Positions 50,169 to 58,885 of a stretch of DNA of 64,000 bases are shown one piece after another. The DNA is from an uncultured Bacteroidales bacterium (GTDB taxonomy: Bacteria > Bacteroidota > Bacteroidia > Bacteroidales > Paludibacteraceae), in the NCBI GenBank assembly GCA_902792535.1, contig CADAZU010000010.1, positions 62,001 to 126,000 of the forward strand. Direction: 5' to 3'. The position numbers and the translations under genes were made by a program. Each line of letters opens with the position of its first letter. Positions within the stretch are counted from its first letter, which is position 1. The notes beneath the pieces were generated by a model. The model was not told where the DNA came from, searched no databases, and worked only from the letters and a program-made list of their open reading frames with translations.

Positions 50169-50681
50169 ATGAAACAATATATTTATCAAGACAGTACGAT
50201 TGCGTTTGTGACCGCGGCGGCGCAGACCTGCTTGTTGATCGAGAAAATCAACGAGCACGACCGCGAGGAATGGCGCGAACAGATGTTGCGTTTGCTGCCG
50301 GTTTTATACCTCCGCGCAAGATTGTTGGAGGAGGGCGAGACGATGATGGAGGACGAGCCGCAGCGGTTTGTGACCGAAGAGGATTACAATTTTGCACTCG
50401 TGGGAATACGTGAGTTTTTAGGTCAGGACGACGCCTATCTGGATGTGTTTGTGGATCAGGGAATCTACACCGACGAGGTGCAGACAGCCTATATCTCGGA
50501 GGGGCTGGCGGACATCTACCAGGAGCTGAAAGACATGGCGGCGGCGTTCCAGACGGGCGAAGAAGCGATTATGAATGATGCGGTTCTGCTCTGCCGCCAG
50601 GCATTTTTGGAGCACTGGGGAAGAAAGGTATTATCTGTTTTACGCGCATTGCATGAGATATCAGACGCATCATATCAATAA
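50169..50681 (+). CDS. DUF5063 family protein
   Basis: A 170-aa all-helical protein of the DUF5063 family, a conserved partner of an RNase D-like exonuclease gene in Bacteroidales. Conserved blocks include TMMEDEPQRFVTEEDYNFAL and DVFVDQGIYTDEVQTAYISE. Function unknown. Its last 29 nt overlap the exonuclease start, so the two are translationally coupled. Confidence 0.85.
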   Translation: MKQYIYQDSTIAFVTAAAQTCLLIEKINEHDREEWREQMLRLLPVLYLRARLLEEGETMMEDEPQRFVTEEDYNFALVGIREFLGQDDAYLDVFVDQGIYTDEVQTAYISEGLADIYQELKDMAAAFQTGEEAIMNDAVLLCRQAFLEHWGRKVLSVLRALHEISDASYQ

Positions 50682-51483
50682 GGACCTGTTGCAATGGATG
50701 CCCATCGCCTCCTTTGAGGGCGAAGTGGTCGTTGTGGACAAAGAGGAGCAGGTAGCCGAAGCGGTGGCATATCTGCGCACCCAAAAGACCGTGGGCGTGG
50801 ACACGGAGGCGCGTCCCAGTTTCCAGAGAGGCATCCACTACCCCACCGCGCTGGTCCAGATCGCCAGCCACGAGCGGTGCTATCTCTTCCGTCTGACGCA
50901 TATCGGCATGCCGCAGGAGTTGGCGGATTTCTTCGCCGACGAGACGGTCTGCAAAGTGGGGCTGGCGTTCAAGGACGACATCAACGGGTTGCGGCGGCGG
51001 CGCAATTTCACGCCCGCCAACTGCATCGACATCCAGAAGATGGTATCCCAATACGGCATCTTGGACATGGGGCTGCAAAAACTCTTCGCCATCTGTTTCG
51101 GCAAAAAGATCTCCAAGACCCAGCAGCTGACCAATTGGGAGAACAGCCACCTCACGCCGGAGCAGGCGCGCTATGCCTCTACGGACGCCTGGGCGACGCT
51201 GTTGATCTACGAGGACCTGCTCTCGCACGAGCAACTGTCCCAACAGGAAGTGACCGCCCTCATCCGCGAGGAGAAAGAGCGGATGATCGAGCACCAGCAG
51301 GAGATCCAGGACCAGCGTCTGCGCGAGCAGGGCATTGAGCCGCCGCCACACATGACGCTGGAGGAGCGCGAGGCGCGCCAGGCGGAGAAGCGGCGCGAGG
51401 CGCGCAAACGCAAACGCCAGCGCCAGACCGCACGCAAAACGGCGCAGCGGGATGCCGACAAGAAAAAGAAAACAACCAAATAA
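50653..51483 (+). CDS. RNase D-like 3'-5' exonuclease (DEDDy)
   Basis: A 276-aa protein with an RNase D-type domain: VGVDTEARPSF (Asp, Glu) near 48, GLAFKDDINGL (Asp) near 105 and YASTDAW (Tyr, Asp) near 175 complete the DEDDy set. The last 70 residues are a strongly basic, Arg/Lys-rich helical tail that may bind RNA or DNA. It follows DUF5063 with overlapping codons and precedes the phosphatase gene by 10 nt. A start at 50575 would overlap DUF5063 more and lacks conserved sequence. Confidence 0.88.
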   Translation: MRYQTHHINKDLLQWMPIASFEGEVVVVDKEEQVAEAVAYLRTQKTVGVDTEARPSFQRGIHYPTALVQIASHERCYLFRLTHIGMPQELADFFADETVCKVGLAFKDDINGLRRRRNFTPANCIDIQKMVSQYGILDMGLQKLFAICFGKKISKTQQLTNWENSHLTPEQARYASTDAWATLLIYEDLLSHEQLSQQEVTALIREEKERMIEHQQEIQDQRLREQGIEPPPHMTLEEREARQAEKRREARKRKRQRQTARKTAQRDADKKKKTTK

Positions 51484-51493
51484 TTCCACCCAT

Positions 51494-52924
51494 ATGAAAC
51501 GATTTATTATTATCTTGTGCACCGTACTTTGTACGCTGTACTCTTTTGGTCAAGCCAAGTATGTATTTTACTTCATCGGCGACGGCATGGGAAGCAACCA
51601 GGTGTTAGGATCCGAGATGTACCGCTCCGCCATCCAGGGCGAGCCTTTAGGGCGCGTGCAGACGCTCATGACCACCTTCCCCTATTCGGGTCACGCCTCC
51701 ACGTACTCCAAGAGCAACGGCATCACGGACTCCGCCGCTGCGGGTACTTGTCTGGCGACCGGAAAGAAGACTAAAAACGGCATGCTGGGTATGAACGAAG
51801 ACACCATCCATGTCACCACGATTGCAGAGAGGCTGAAAGACAAAGGATGGGGCATCGGTATCATGACGACCGTCGCAATCGACCATGCTACGCCGGCGGC
51901 GTTCTATGCGCATGTGGAGAAACGCAACAAGTATTACAAGATCGGTCAGCAGCTGGCATCCTCGGACTTCGACTTCTTCGGCGGAGCCGGTTTCCACCAC
52001 CCGCAGGGCAAGCACGACGACAAGCCAGTGAACCTCTACCGCCTTGCCGAAAAAGCAGGCTACACCATCGCGCACGGCTACGAAGAAGCGCAGCAGTTGC
52101 TGGCGGACGATGCGCCGCAGAGCACCATGCCGTCCAAGCCGCAAGTGGAGAGGATGATCCTGGTGCAGAAGACCGACGACCAGGGAGCCAAGCACGGCGA
52201 CAACCTGCCTTACGCCATCGACCGCAAGGAGGGAGACCTGACCCTCGCGCAGATCGTCAGCACGGCAATCCCCTTCCTCGACAACCGGTATGAGAAATTC
52301 TTCATGATGGTGGAGGGCGGAATGATCGACTACGCCTGTCACAGCGACGATGCAGCCACCGCCTTCGGCGAGACATGGGACATGGATGAAGCCATGCGTG
52401 TAGCCTATGAGTTCTACAAAGCGCACCCTGAGGAGACCCTCATCATCGTCACCGCCGACCATGAGACAGGCGGTCTCGCGCTCGGCAACAGCGACTACAC
52501 CCTCCATCTGGACGTGCTGCAAAACCAGAAATGCTCCGCTTGGGTGCTCAGCGACCTTTTCACCCAACTATTCAAAGCCAACAAGAACCCCCAATGGGAG
52601 GCAGTGAAGCAGATCTACACCGACAAATTGGGTTTCTGGACCAACGTAGAGATCAGCGAGGACGAAGAGAAAGAACTGAAAGCCGTCTATAAGGCAGCCT
52701 GCAAGGGCAAGAGCAAAGACGCCGAAAACATGTACAAGAATATTAACGCGTTAGGCGATGCAGGAATAGCTTTGCTGAACAAGAAAGCACATATCGGTTG
52801 GACTACACGCGCGCATAGCGCACACGCGGTTCCTATTTTCGCGATAGGCGCGGGCGCGGAGAAGTTCAGCGGATGGCACGACAACACCGAGATCGCACCG
52901 CTCATCTTGGAAGCAACTAAATAG
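51494..52924 (+). CDS. Exported alkaline phosphatase
   Basis: A 476-aa member of the alkaline phosphatase superfamily. After a signal peptide (about 1-20) come FIGDGMGSNQVLG near 27 (metal Asp), GITDSAAAGTCLATG near 76 (nucleophile Ser in DSAAAG), VEGGMIDYACHSDDAATAF near 275 (Asp/His) and IVTADHETGGLALG near 325 (Asp-His). The zinc/magnesium ligands are complete. It works in the periplasm, releasing phosphate from esters. A pho-box type sequence is not obvious upstream. Confidence 0.93.
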   Translation: MKRFIIILCTVLCTLYSFGQAKYVFYFIGDGMGSNQVLGSEMYRSAIQGEPLGRVQTLMTTFPYSGHASTYSKSNGITDSAAAGTCLATGKKTKNGMLGMNEDTIHVTTIAERLKDKGWGIGIMTTVAIDHATPAAFYAHVEKRNKYYKIGQQLASSDFDFFGGAGFHHPQGKHDDKPVNLYRLAEKAGYTIAHGYEEAQQLLADDAPQSTMPSKPQVERMILVQKTDDQGAKHGDNLPYAIDRKEGDLTLAQIVSTAIPFLDNRYEKFFMMVEGGMIDYACHSDDAATAFGETWDMDEAMRVAYEFYKAHPEETLIIVTADHETGGLALGNSDYTLHLDVLQNQKCSAWVLSDLFTQLFKANKNPQWEAVKQIYTDKLGFWTNVEISEDEEKELKAVYKAACKGKSKDAENMYKNINALGDAGIALLNKKAHIGWTTRAHSAHAVPIFAIGAGAEKFSGWHDNTEIAPLILEATK

Positions 52925-53002
52925 GCGAGAATATACGGTTTAGAACAGGACCATCACGGGACCATGTTCCGAGAAGAGCACAAGAACAATACAATTAGAA
53001 CA

Positions 53003-53036
53003 AAAGAGGGGCACCCGAATGGATGCCCCTCTTCTC
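53003..53036 (+). terminator. Terminator after the alkaline phosphatase
   Basis: Nine-bp stem AGAGGGGCA/TGCCCCTCT (53005-53013 with 53024-53032) followed by TCTCGTGT. Only a weak T-run. Confidence 0.7.
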
Positions 53037-53038
53037 GT

Positions 53039-53058
53039 GTCCGCCATGCTTGGCGGAT
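53039..53058. repeat. 20-bp palindrome, copy d
   Basis: GTCCGCCATGCTTGGCGGAT, between the phosphatase terminator and the end of the giant gene. Confidence 0.85.
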
Positions 53059-53071
53059 GGGTTTGTCGCTC

Positions 53072-56000
53072 TTAACGAACGAGTGCGCCCATTACATTAT
53101 AGGTCTTCTCGCCCTTCTTGATCAGGATCTGACCGTTGTGCAGAACCTTCACTGCCGGTGCGTTTGCATCGATAGCGTCGATATCCACTGTTCCGGTCGG
53201 AGTAACAAAGATGCAACCTGCGTGCCAATCTTCATTGCCGTTGTAACCCGGACGGAAGTAGATCGTGGTCGTACCGGCGTGGTTCTGGTCAACTATATAG
53301 TTGTTGTTGTCACCCTCCGGGAACCATGCTACGATCGCATCGTTTACTACTTGAACCACCTTGAATGCATCGTTTTCAGCGAGTGTCGTCTCAAGCGAGT
53401 ACTCACCCGTTTCAATGCCGGTCGACAATAACATATCATTTTCTGTCAGGTCAGTTACCTCCCAACCGTTCAGACCGATGACATAGTAGCCGTTAGCCAG
53501 AGTCGGCTCTACGATCACGCCACCCTCCGGGAACTCGATTGCGAGCGTATTGGTAGCAAACGTCCAAGTGAAGGTATATTCACCCTCTGCGTCTGCTGCA
53601 AGGCGGAGGTTACCGGAACCGGCAACAACCTCAGCCGAAGCATTCTCACGAGTGAAGGCTACGCCGTTAGCCGTCCAGTTAGCCGGACCGCCGATGCGCA
53701 TACCGAACTCATAGTTACCTGCAGAGAGGTTCATGGTCAGCGAAGCTGTCTCGTTGCCCTCGGCTACGGTGAAGTTCTCTGTATCAGTCCAGCTGCCGGT
53801 GAAGTTACCGTGCATTGCGATGGTCGGGATAACCACTGCAGAACCGGTCTTGGTAGCTACAGCGTCAACAGCCTTGGTCTCCGGATTGAAGGTGATAGTA
53901 ATCATATAGATACCTGCCTCCGCAATAGGCAACTGGTAGTCAGAAGCCGGATAAGCTACTGTCCATGCGTGATCCTCAGTGACTTTGAATTGAACCGTAC
54001 CTGCAGCCAGAGTCAGCTCTGCTTTCTCCCACTTGTAAGTACCGTCCTCTTGCTTAACCATGTCGTTAGCCGTATTAGTCGGATCCCAAGTGGTACCGAA
54101 TGCGGTAACGTTGTCACCTGCTACGGTATAGGTATGCTCTACCGGTTGCGGTGTCTCACCCGGAACGTACTTGCCGAGGATCTGAGCGCTCATGCCGTTT
54201 GCACCCGTAAAGCTGTTTACAGCCTCAGGATCGAAATAAATCACTACGGTATCCAGAGCACCAATAGTTGCAGGCTCAAAGGATGCATCATATGTCTCAA
54301 TATCTGCCCAAGCGAACCAAGAAGCACCTTCGTCGGAAGCGGCACCGTTGAGGTTCACACCGTCTCCGCCTACTACTACGTTGTATAGCATATAGGTACC
54401 ATCGCCCAAATCCGTCATCTCTTTCCAGGCCCATTCGCCGCCGTCCCAGTTGTTCTTGAGGTAATACGTAACCTCAACCGGAGCAACATAGAACTCACCG
54501 TTCAGGAAGAAGAACTCGCCGTCGTAGTGTACGTTTACTTCGCCTGCCTCGGTCAGCGTGAAGCAGATGTTGCCATCAGCGTCAGCCGTCAGACCCTCAG
54601 CAATAGTCGTCAGCGCGTCATAGCCCAGCCATTGAGCAGCTTCACCTTCGCCTACAACCACTTTCAGTTTGTGCTCACCTGCGTCCAGATTCAGTTTGTG
54701 GCTCGTGCCCTTAACAGCAATCATGTTGTCAGCCCAGCTGGTCATCGTACCTGCGATATAGAAATCAGCGGTCTCAACTACCGGAGCAGCATACTTGCCG
54801 GTAATGAATGCGCTAAGACCACTCTGTTCATCCGGATTGTAGGAGTTATACTCGGACGGAGTATATACAAATGCTACGGTATCCAGAGCACCGAGTGTAC
54901 CCATGTCGAAAATGGTCATATCCATTGTCGGGATATTCTCTGCCGCTACATAGCGAGAACCTTCATCGCTTGCAGAAGTGTTGATATTAACACCCGTGCC
55001 GCCGAATACGACGTTCTCTAACTGGTAGCTACCATCTTGTAGCGCAACCATCTCTTTCCAGGTCCATTCGCCGCCGTCCCAGTTGTTCTTCAGGTAGTAG
55101 TGAACCACTACCGGAGCTACATAGAAGTCGCCGTTCAGGAAGAAGAACTCGCCGTCATAGTGTACGTTTACTTCGCCTGCCTCGGTCAGCGTGAAGCAGA
55201 TGTTGCCATCTTCGTCAGCCGTCAGACCATCAGCTATAGTAGTCAGTGCGTCATAGCCCTTCCATTGAGCAGCCTCGCCTTCGCCTACAACCACTTTCAG
55301 TTTGTAGTCGCCTGCTGCGAGATTCAGCTTATAGCTGGTCTCGGTGGACTTGATAGCGGCAGGATTCCATGCCAACTCTTCGCCTACCAGAGCAGCGTCA
55401 CCAGTGATATAGAACTTAGCAGGCTCCTCAACTACCGGATTCGCCTTGAACGCGAAGGAGTAGAAGTTAACACCGTTCACCGGATAAGAAGCCACCAGCG
55501 AACCTGCCTTTACATCAACTATTACGTACGGATAAACGTTAACTTCGGTTTCACCCTCGGTAACCTTGATGGCACTTGATTCAAGAATCACTTGGTTGAA
55601 CAACGTGTCAGTACCCTGTGCAAGCACGAGGTTGCGGTCTGTCGCAGAGTTAGATCCCGTACGAACAGCTATGCGCAGTTTACCATCAGCAGGGATGTTG
55701 AAGGTAATGAAGTTCGTCGAAGAAGAAGATTTACCACCTGATTTGAGACGATAGGAATAAGATACATACTTCTCAGCGTCGCCGAAACGGCAATTATTCG
55801 CGTCAATAGACATCTTGTTGCCTGTGTCAGTAATGGTAGCAGAGAACTCACTGCCTTCCACTCCGAAAGAAGCATTTTCTGCCAGGTCAGCAGCATCTAC
55901 CGCCTCTGTAAACTTAATCTCTGCCCACTCGTCAACTACCGGCTCCTCGTTAGCAGCAACGTAGATAACACCATAATGCCATCCTTCGCCGCCCTGTCCA

Positions 56001-58270
56001 TCCGGACGGAAGTAGATAGTATTCTCGCCTGCGTGAGCTGCGTCAACAACGTAGTTGCCGCCTTCAGCAGGATACCAATCACCGCCGCAACGTACTTTGA
56101 ACTCTGCGCCTTCTGCAAGCGTAGTCGTCAGCATGTACTCGCCTTCAGACTCGGGGTTTTCAGCAAACATGTAACCCTCAGCAGCCTCAGCCCACTCATT
56201 CATTGTGCCTGCGAGATAATACTTCGGAGCAGCAGCAAAAGTGATGCCGTTGAGCACTGCCTCTGACCACTGGGTAGCGTTGGTCAGTTTAACCACATAG
56301 TTACCAGCCTCTGGAACAGCGATAGCGCCAAGTTCCTTCACGCCGGTATCCCAAGCCTGAGCCTCTGCTACAGCACCGATTTGTTCTGCGCCGTCTGCAG
56401 AGAGGAGAGCTACACCATAGGTGTGACCGTTCGGAGCGGTCATGTCAATCGTTACGATGTATTTGCCAGCTTCCGCAAAGCTTACGTTCCATGTAGCATA
56501 CTCGTTGTTAGCCGTTGCCGGAGCAAAAGCGATTGCATTGTTAGCTACCGAAGCGCCGGAAGAGAGTTCTGCATAAGCAGGTTGCAGCGTACCCGGCAGT
56601 TCAACAGAAACGCCTTGGTAGTCAGCAGCGAAGATCACATCTTTGAGTTTCATAGCCGACCATGCAGTCGCAGCGTGTGCGATAACCTTATAGTCGCCTG
56701 CCTCCAAGTCGCTCAGGTCCATAGAACCGATAGCGAATTGTCCCTTCTGACCGGACGAACCTTTGTAACGAAGCGATTTAAGGGTATCACCGGCTTGGTT
56801 GAGGAGGTAGAGTTGTACACGCCAGCTGTTGGTGTTATATACATCCACAGCGACATTGTACTTAATCGGTTGGATCGTTACATTCCACTCTGCATAGAGA
56901 AGCGTGTCGTTGGCGCTGTCATGAGCGCCCATGTCGAAGTATGTTCCGGCATAGTCCTGACCTTCCTCAATTACGAAGTCCGGCATACCCTCGGAACGGA
57001 AGCTTACGTTGGTTACGTCCAAGGTAGCAGGCAGCACAACTGCTGCTGCCGGTTGCGGAGTAGCAGCAACGTAGATAACACCATAATGCCATCCTTCGCC
57101 GCCCTGTCCATCCGGACGGAAGTAGATCGTCTTCTCGCCGGCGTGCGCAGCGTCAACGGTATAGTTATTGTCCATACCTTCCGGATACCATGTCTGGCTC
57201 TCGCCTTCTACTTTCACTACTTTGAACGCATCGTTCTCAGCCAGCGTGAAGTTCAGCTGGTACTCTGCGTCGTTCTCCGGATTAACGGTGAAGGCGTGTG
57301 CTTCGTCCGCAACAACAGCCCATTCCGTCATCGAGCCTACGAGATAATAGTTAGCCTCCGGCTCTACTACTACCGGATCTTCGGGCTCTGCGCCATATAC
57401 AGACCACTCGCCTGCTGCTACATTGCCCGCTCCTGCCCATTGTGCTTCAGCAGAAGTAATGGTGTAGAGGTCTTTGTCTGCCGGTATCTGCAGATCACCG
57501 GTCTTTGCGCCCCAGTCTGCGATGTCGCCCGAAGCGTTAACACGGGTGAAGATAACCGTGTGATAGAGATCCACGTCAATGTCAGCTGTCCAAGTGTCAG
57601 CAGCAGCTTCAACAGCCGTCATGCGTACGCCCGGCCATGCTGCGTTTTGTACACCGGCGTCACCATATGCATATACGCCTACAGCTGCACCGTCTGCTTT
57701 CCACCAATCCTGAGCTACCTTGCAATAGAGAGTCTTAGTCTTCAGTTCCGGCTCTACTACCGGCTCTTCGCCGCCTTCGTCCAGAACGAAGAAGGCCAGA
57801 GTTTGCTCCTTGATGTTGTTGTTAACCGAAGTGTAGCAACGGAAATCCTGGCTGTTGTAAACACCGATGTAACGGTGTGTAGCATTGTTGAACAGGTAAC
57901 CGCTCGTAGCATCGATAGAGAACACATTGTCCTCGTTCGAGCCGACACGGACACCATTGTTGGTGTTCGTGCAGTAGAGCGCATTCTCACCTGATTTGAA
58001 AGTAATGTTTGCGCCGTCCTTGGTTACTGTCCAAAGGATGTTGGTAGCATCAGTGGTAATCGCATCGTCAGCCACTGTAACTTCTGTAGCTACAGGAGCT
58101 TTGCTTGTACCCTGATCATTGGAAACTGCGTACACGCCGTTTGCGTTCTGCATAGTAATAATTACTACGTCATCCGTTTGGATGTCAGCATACGCTGTCT
58201 TGACGTAATTCGCAGCCATCATGCTTCCTGCAAATAGAATTGCAGTCAAAAAAGAAAGAATCTTTCTCAT
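53072..58270 (-). CDS. Giant secreted multi-domain carbohydrate-binding-like protein
   Basis: A 1732-aa protein with a signal peptide (about 1-19, ending MA). After an N-terminal beta domain (20-170) come repeated beta-sandwich modules of about 90-100 aa of the SusE/SusF-like type (YYLxGxMxxW, then FKV, then TIYFRPDGQGGEGWHYGVI), at about 307-403, 682-772, 954-1052, 1169-1257 and 1593-1690. Two KNNWDGGEW modules lie at 1056-1157 and 1266-1370. It ends KVLHNGQILIKKGEKTYNV then MGALVR, the motif shared with 12107 and 58880, which suggests cell-surface sorting. Several modules are nearly identical at DNA level. Ligand unknown; glycan binding is inference. Confidence 0.85.
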   Translation of the reverse strand: MRKILSFLTAILFAGSMMAANYVKTAYADIQTDDVVIITMQNANGVYAVSNDQGTSKAPVATEVTVADDAITTDATNILWTVTKDGANITFKSGENALYCTNTNNGVRVGSNEDNVFSIDATSGYLFNNATHRYIGVYNSQDFRCYTSVNNNIKEQTLAFFVLDEGGEEPVVEPELKTKTLYCKVAQDWWKADGAAVGVYAYGDAGVQNAAWPGVRMTAVEAAADTWTADIDVDLYHTVIFTRVNASGDIADWGAKTGDLQIPADKDLYTITSAEAQWAGAGNVAAGEWSVYGAEPEDPVVVEPEANYYLVGSMTEWAVVADEAHAFTVNPENDAEYQLNFTLAENDAFKVVKVEGESQTWYPEGMDNNYTVDAAHAGEKTIYFRPDGQGGEGWHYGVIYVAATPQPAAAVVLPATLDVTNVSFRSEGMPDFVIEEGQDYAGTYFDMGAHDSANDTLLYAEWNVTIQPIKYNVAVDVYNTNSWRVQLYLLNQAGDTLKSLRYKGSSGQKGQFAIGSMDLSDLEAGDYKVIAHAATAWSAMKLKDVIFAADYQGVSVELPGTLQPAYAELSSGASVANNAIAFAPATANNEYATWNVSFAEAGKYIVTIDMTAPNGHTYGVALLSADGAEQIGAVAEAQAWDTGVKELGAIAVPEAGNYVVKLTNATQWSEAVLNGITFAAAPKYYLAGTMNEWAEAAEGYMFAENPESEGEYMLTTTLAEGAEFKVRCGGDWYPAEGGNYVVDAAHAGENTIYFRPDGQGGEGWHYGVIYVAANEEPVVDEWAEIKFTEAVDAADLAENASFGVEGSEFSATITDTGNKMSIDANNCRFGDAEKYVSYSYRLKSGGKSSSSTNFITFNIPADGKLRIAVRTGSNSATDRNLVLAQGTDTLFNQVILESSAIKVTEGETEVNVYPYVIVDVKAGSLVASYPVNGVNFYSFAFKANPVVEEPAKFYITGDAALVGEELAWNPAAIKSTETSYKLNLAAGDYKLKVVVGEGEAAQWKGYDALTTIADGLTADEDGNICFTLTEAGEVNVHYDGEFFFLNGDFYVAPVVVHYYLKNNWDGGEWTWKEMVALQDGSYQLENVVFGGTGVNINTSASDEGSRYVAAENIPTMDMTIFDMGTLGALDTVAFVYTPSEYNSYNPDEQSGLSAFITGKYAAPVVETADFYIAGTMTSWADNMIAVKGTSHKLNLDAGEHKLKVVVGEGEAAQWLGYDALTTIAEGLTADADGNICFTLTEAGEVNVHYDGEFFFLNGEFYVAPVEVTYYLKNNWDGGEWAWKEMTDLGDGTYMLYNVVVGGDGVNLNGAASDEGASWFAWADIETYDASFEPATIGALDTVVIYFDPEAVNSFTGANGMSAQILGKYVPGETPQPVEHTYTVAGDNVTAFGTTWDPTNTANDMVKQEDGTYKWEKAELTLAAGTVQFKVTEDHAWTVAYPASDYQLPIAEAGIYMITITFNPETKAVDAVATKTGSAVVIPTIAMHGNFTGSWTDTENFTVAEGNETASLTMNLSAGNYEFGMRIGGPANWTANGVAFTRENASAEVVAGSGNLRLAADAEGEYTFTWTFATNTLAIEFPEGGVIVEPTLANGYYVIGLNGWEVTDLTENDMLLSTGIETGEYSLETTLAENDAFKVVQVVNDAIVAWFPEGDNNNYIVDQNHAGTTTIYFRPGYNGNEDWHAGCIFVTPTGTVDIDAIDANAPAVKVLHNGQILIKKGEKTYNVMGALVR
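54482..54650. repeat. Long direct repeat within the giant gene, copy 1
   Basis: The stretch encoding the AQWLGYDALTTIA to EFYVAP segment is almost identical to 55110-55278. The similarity extends more weakly over about 600 bp. Confidence 0.8.
55110..55278. repeat. Long direct repeat within the giant gene, copy 2
   Basis: Partner of 54482-54650, offset by about 628 bp; the two pairs of modules are a recent duplication. Confidence 0.8.
55957..56013. repeat. Near-identical module end, copy 1
   Basis: The codons for TIYFRPDGQGGEGWHYGVIY match 57061-57126 almost base for base. Confidence 0.8.
57061..57126. repeat. Near-identical module end, copy 2
   Basis: Partner of 55957-56013, about 1.1 kb away within the same gene. 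Confidence 0.8.
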
Positions 58271-58374
58271 GATACGTTGATTTTAGTTAATAATGTTAGT
58301 TAATAAAAAGTATAATTTGTTTATACTTATTGTCTTTTATGCCTTTGATTGTCTCCGGCTATCAATTTTGCCTG

Positions 58375-58406
58375 CAAAATTACTAATAATTTTTTATATA
58401 CGCAAG
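58375..58406 (-). promoter_or_regulatory. Promoter of the giant gene
   Basis: TAATTTTG (58375-58382), 20 nt, CTTG (58403-58406). The leader is about 98 nt. Confidence 0.8.
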
Positions 58407-58443
58407 AGAAAAGTGATTTTTTTACATTTTTCGAGTGGCAGGT

Positions 58444-58475
58444 CTTGCAAGAATCAAATTTCTGTTGTATCTTTG
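58444..58475 (+). promoter_or_regulatory. Promoter with no plus-strand ORF behind it
   Basis: CTTG (58444-58447), 20 nt, TATCTTTG (58468-58475). Divergent from the giant gene's promoter. Confidence 0.8.
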
Positions 58476-58520
58476 CAGCGGATTTGCAGAATCCGTAATC
58501 CGGCAATCGCGTGATTGGTA

Positions 58521-58540
58521 ATCCGCCCATCTTGGCGGAT
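58521..58540. repeat. 20-bp palindrome, copy e
   Basis: ATCCGCCCATCTTGGCGGAT. Confidence 0.85.
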
Positions 58541-58550
58541 ACTATGAGGC

Positions 58551-58605
58551 GGTATTCAGGCGGTATTCAGGCGGTATTCAGCCGCTATTCAGGCGCTATT
58601 CTCCC
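58551..58605. repeat. GGCGGTATTCA tandem array
   Basis: Five units of about 11 nt, the last two with changed bases (GCCGCTATTCA, GGCGCTATTCT). Confidence 0.85.
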
Positions 58606-58619
58606 GACGACGTCATACT

Positions 58620-58652
58620 AACAACCCACTAATCACCCACTAATCACCCACT
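58620..58652. repeat. CCCACTAATCA decamer array
   Basis: Three units and a tail CACCGAT, like 11752-11803. Confidence 0.85.
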
Positions 58653-58720
58653 CTTACACCGATTTTGGACCGAAAAAAGGTGGATGCGTGTAAGCAAAGA
58701 GGAGGTATCAAAAATCAAAA

Positions 58721-58755
58721 AGAGGATGTGTCGCGCGACACACCCTCTTTTTTTG
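58721..58755. terminator. Bidirectional terminator
   Basis: AGAGG(A)TGTGTCG paired with CGACACA(C)CCTCT around CG, then T7 on the plus strand. Serves the ncRNA candidate and, on the minus strand, the 58880-62518 gene. Confidence 0.9.
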
Positions 58756-58775
58756 ATCCGCCAAGCTTGGCGGAT
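58756..58775. repeat. 20-bp palindrome, copy f
   Basis: ATCCGCCAAGCTTGGCGGAT, directly after the terminator. Confidence 0.85.
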
Positions 58776-58885
58776 GGCTATACGTAGCCAGAACTATATT
58801 AGCGGATGGCTATACGTAACCGAAGCTATATAAGCGGATGGCTATTTATAGCGGATGGCTATACGTAGCTGAAGCTATATTAGCG
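58770..58885. repeat. GCGGATGGCTATACGTA tandem repeats
   Basis: Three units of about 32 nt plus one short one (AGCGGATGGCTATACGTAGC then GAAGCTATATT) leading up to and including the stop of the 1212-aa gene. Confidence 0.8.

Larger units (their letters stand above)
58482..58755 (+). ncRNA. Candidate small RNA of about 270 nt
   Basis: Bounded by the promoter at 58444-58475 and the strong terminator at 58721-58755. No plus-strand ORF of note. It contains palindrome e (58521-58540), an array of GGCGGTATTCA units (58551-58605), a CCCACTAATCA array (58620-58652) and a hairpin CTTACAC/GTGTAAG. It is otherwise the longest gene-free stretch between the two giant genes. Confidence 0.5.
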
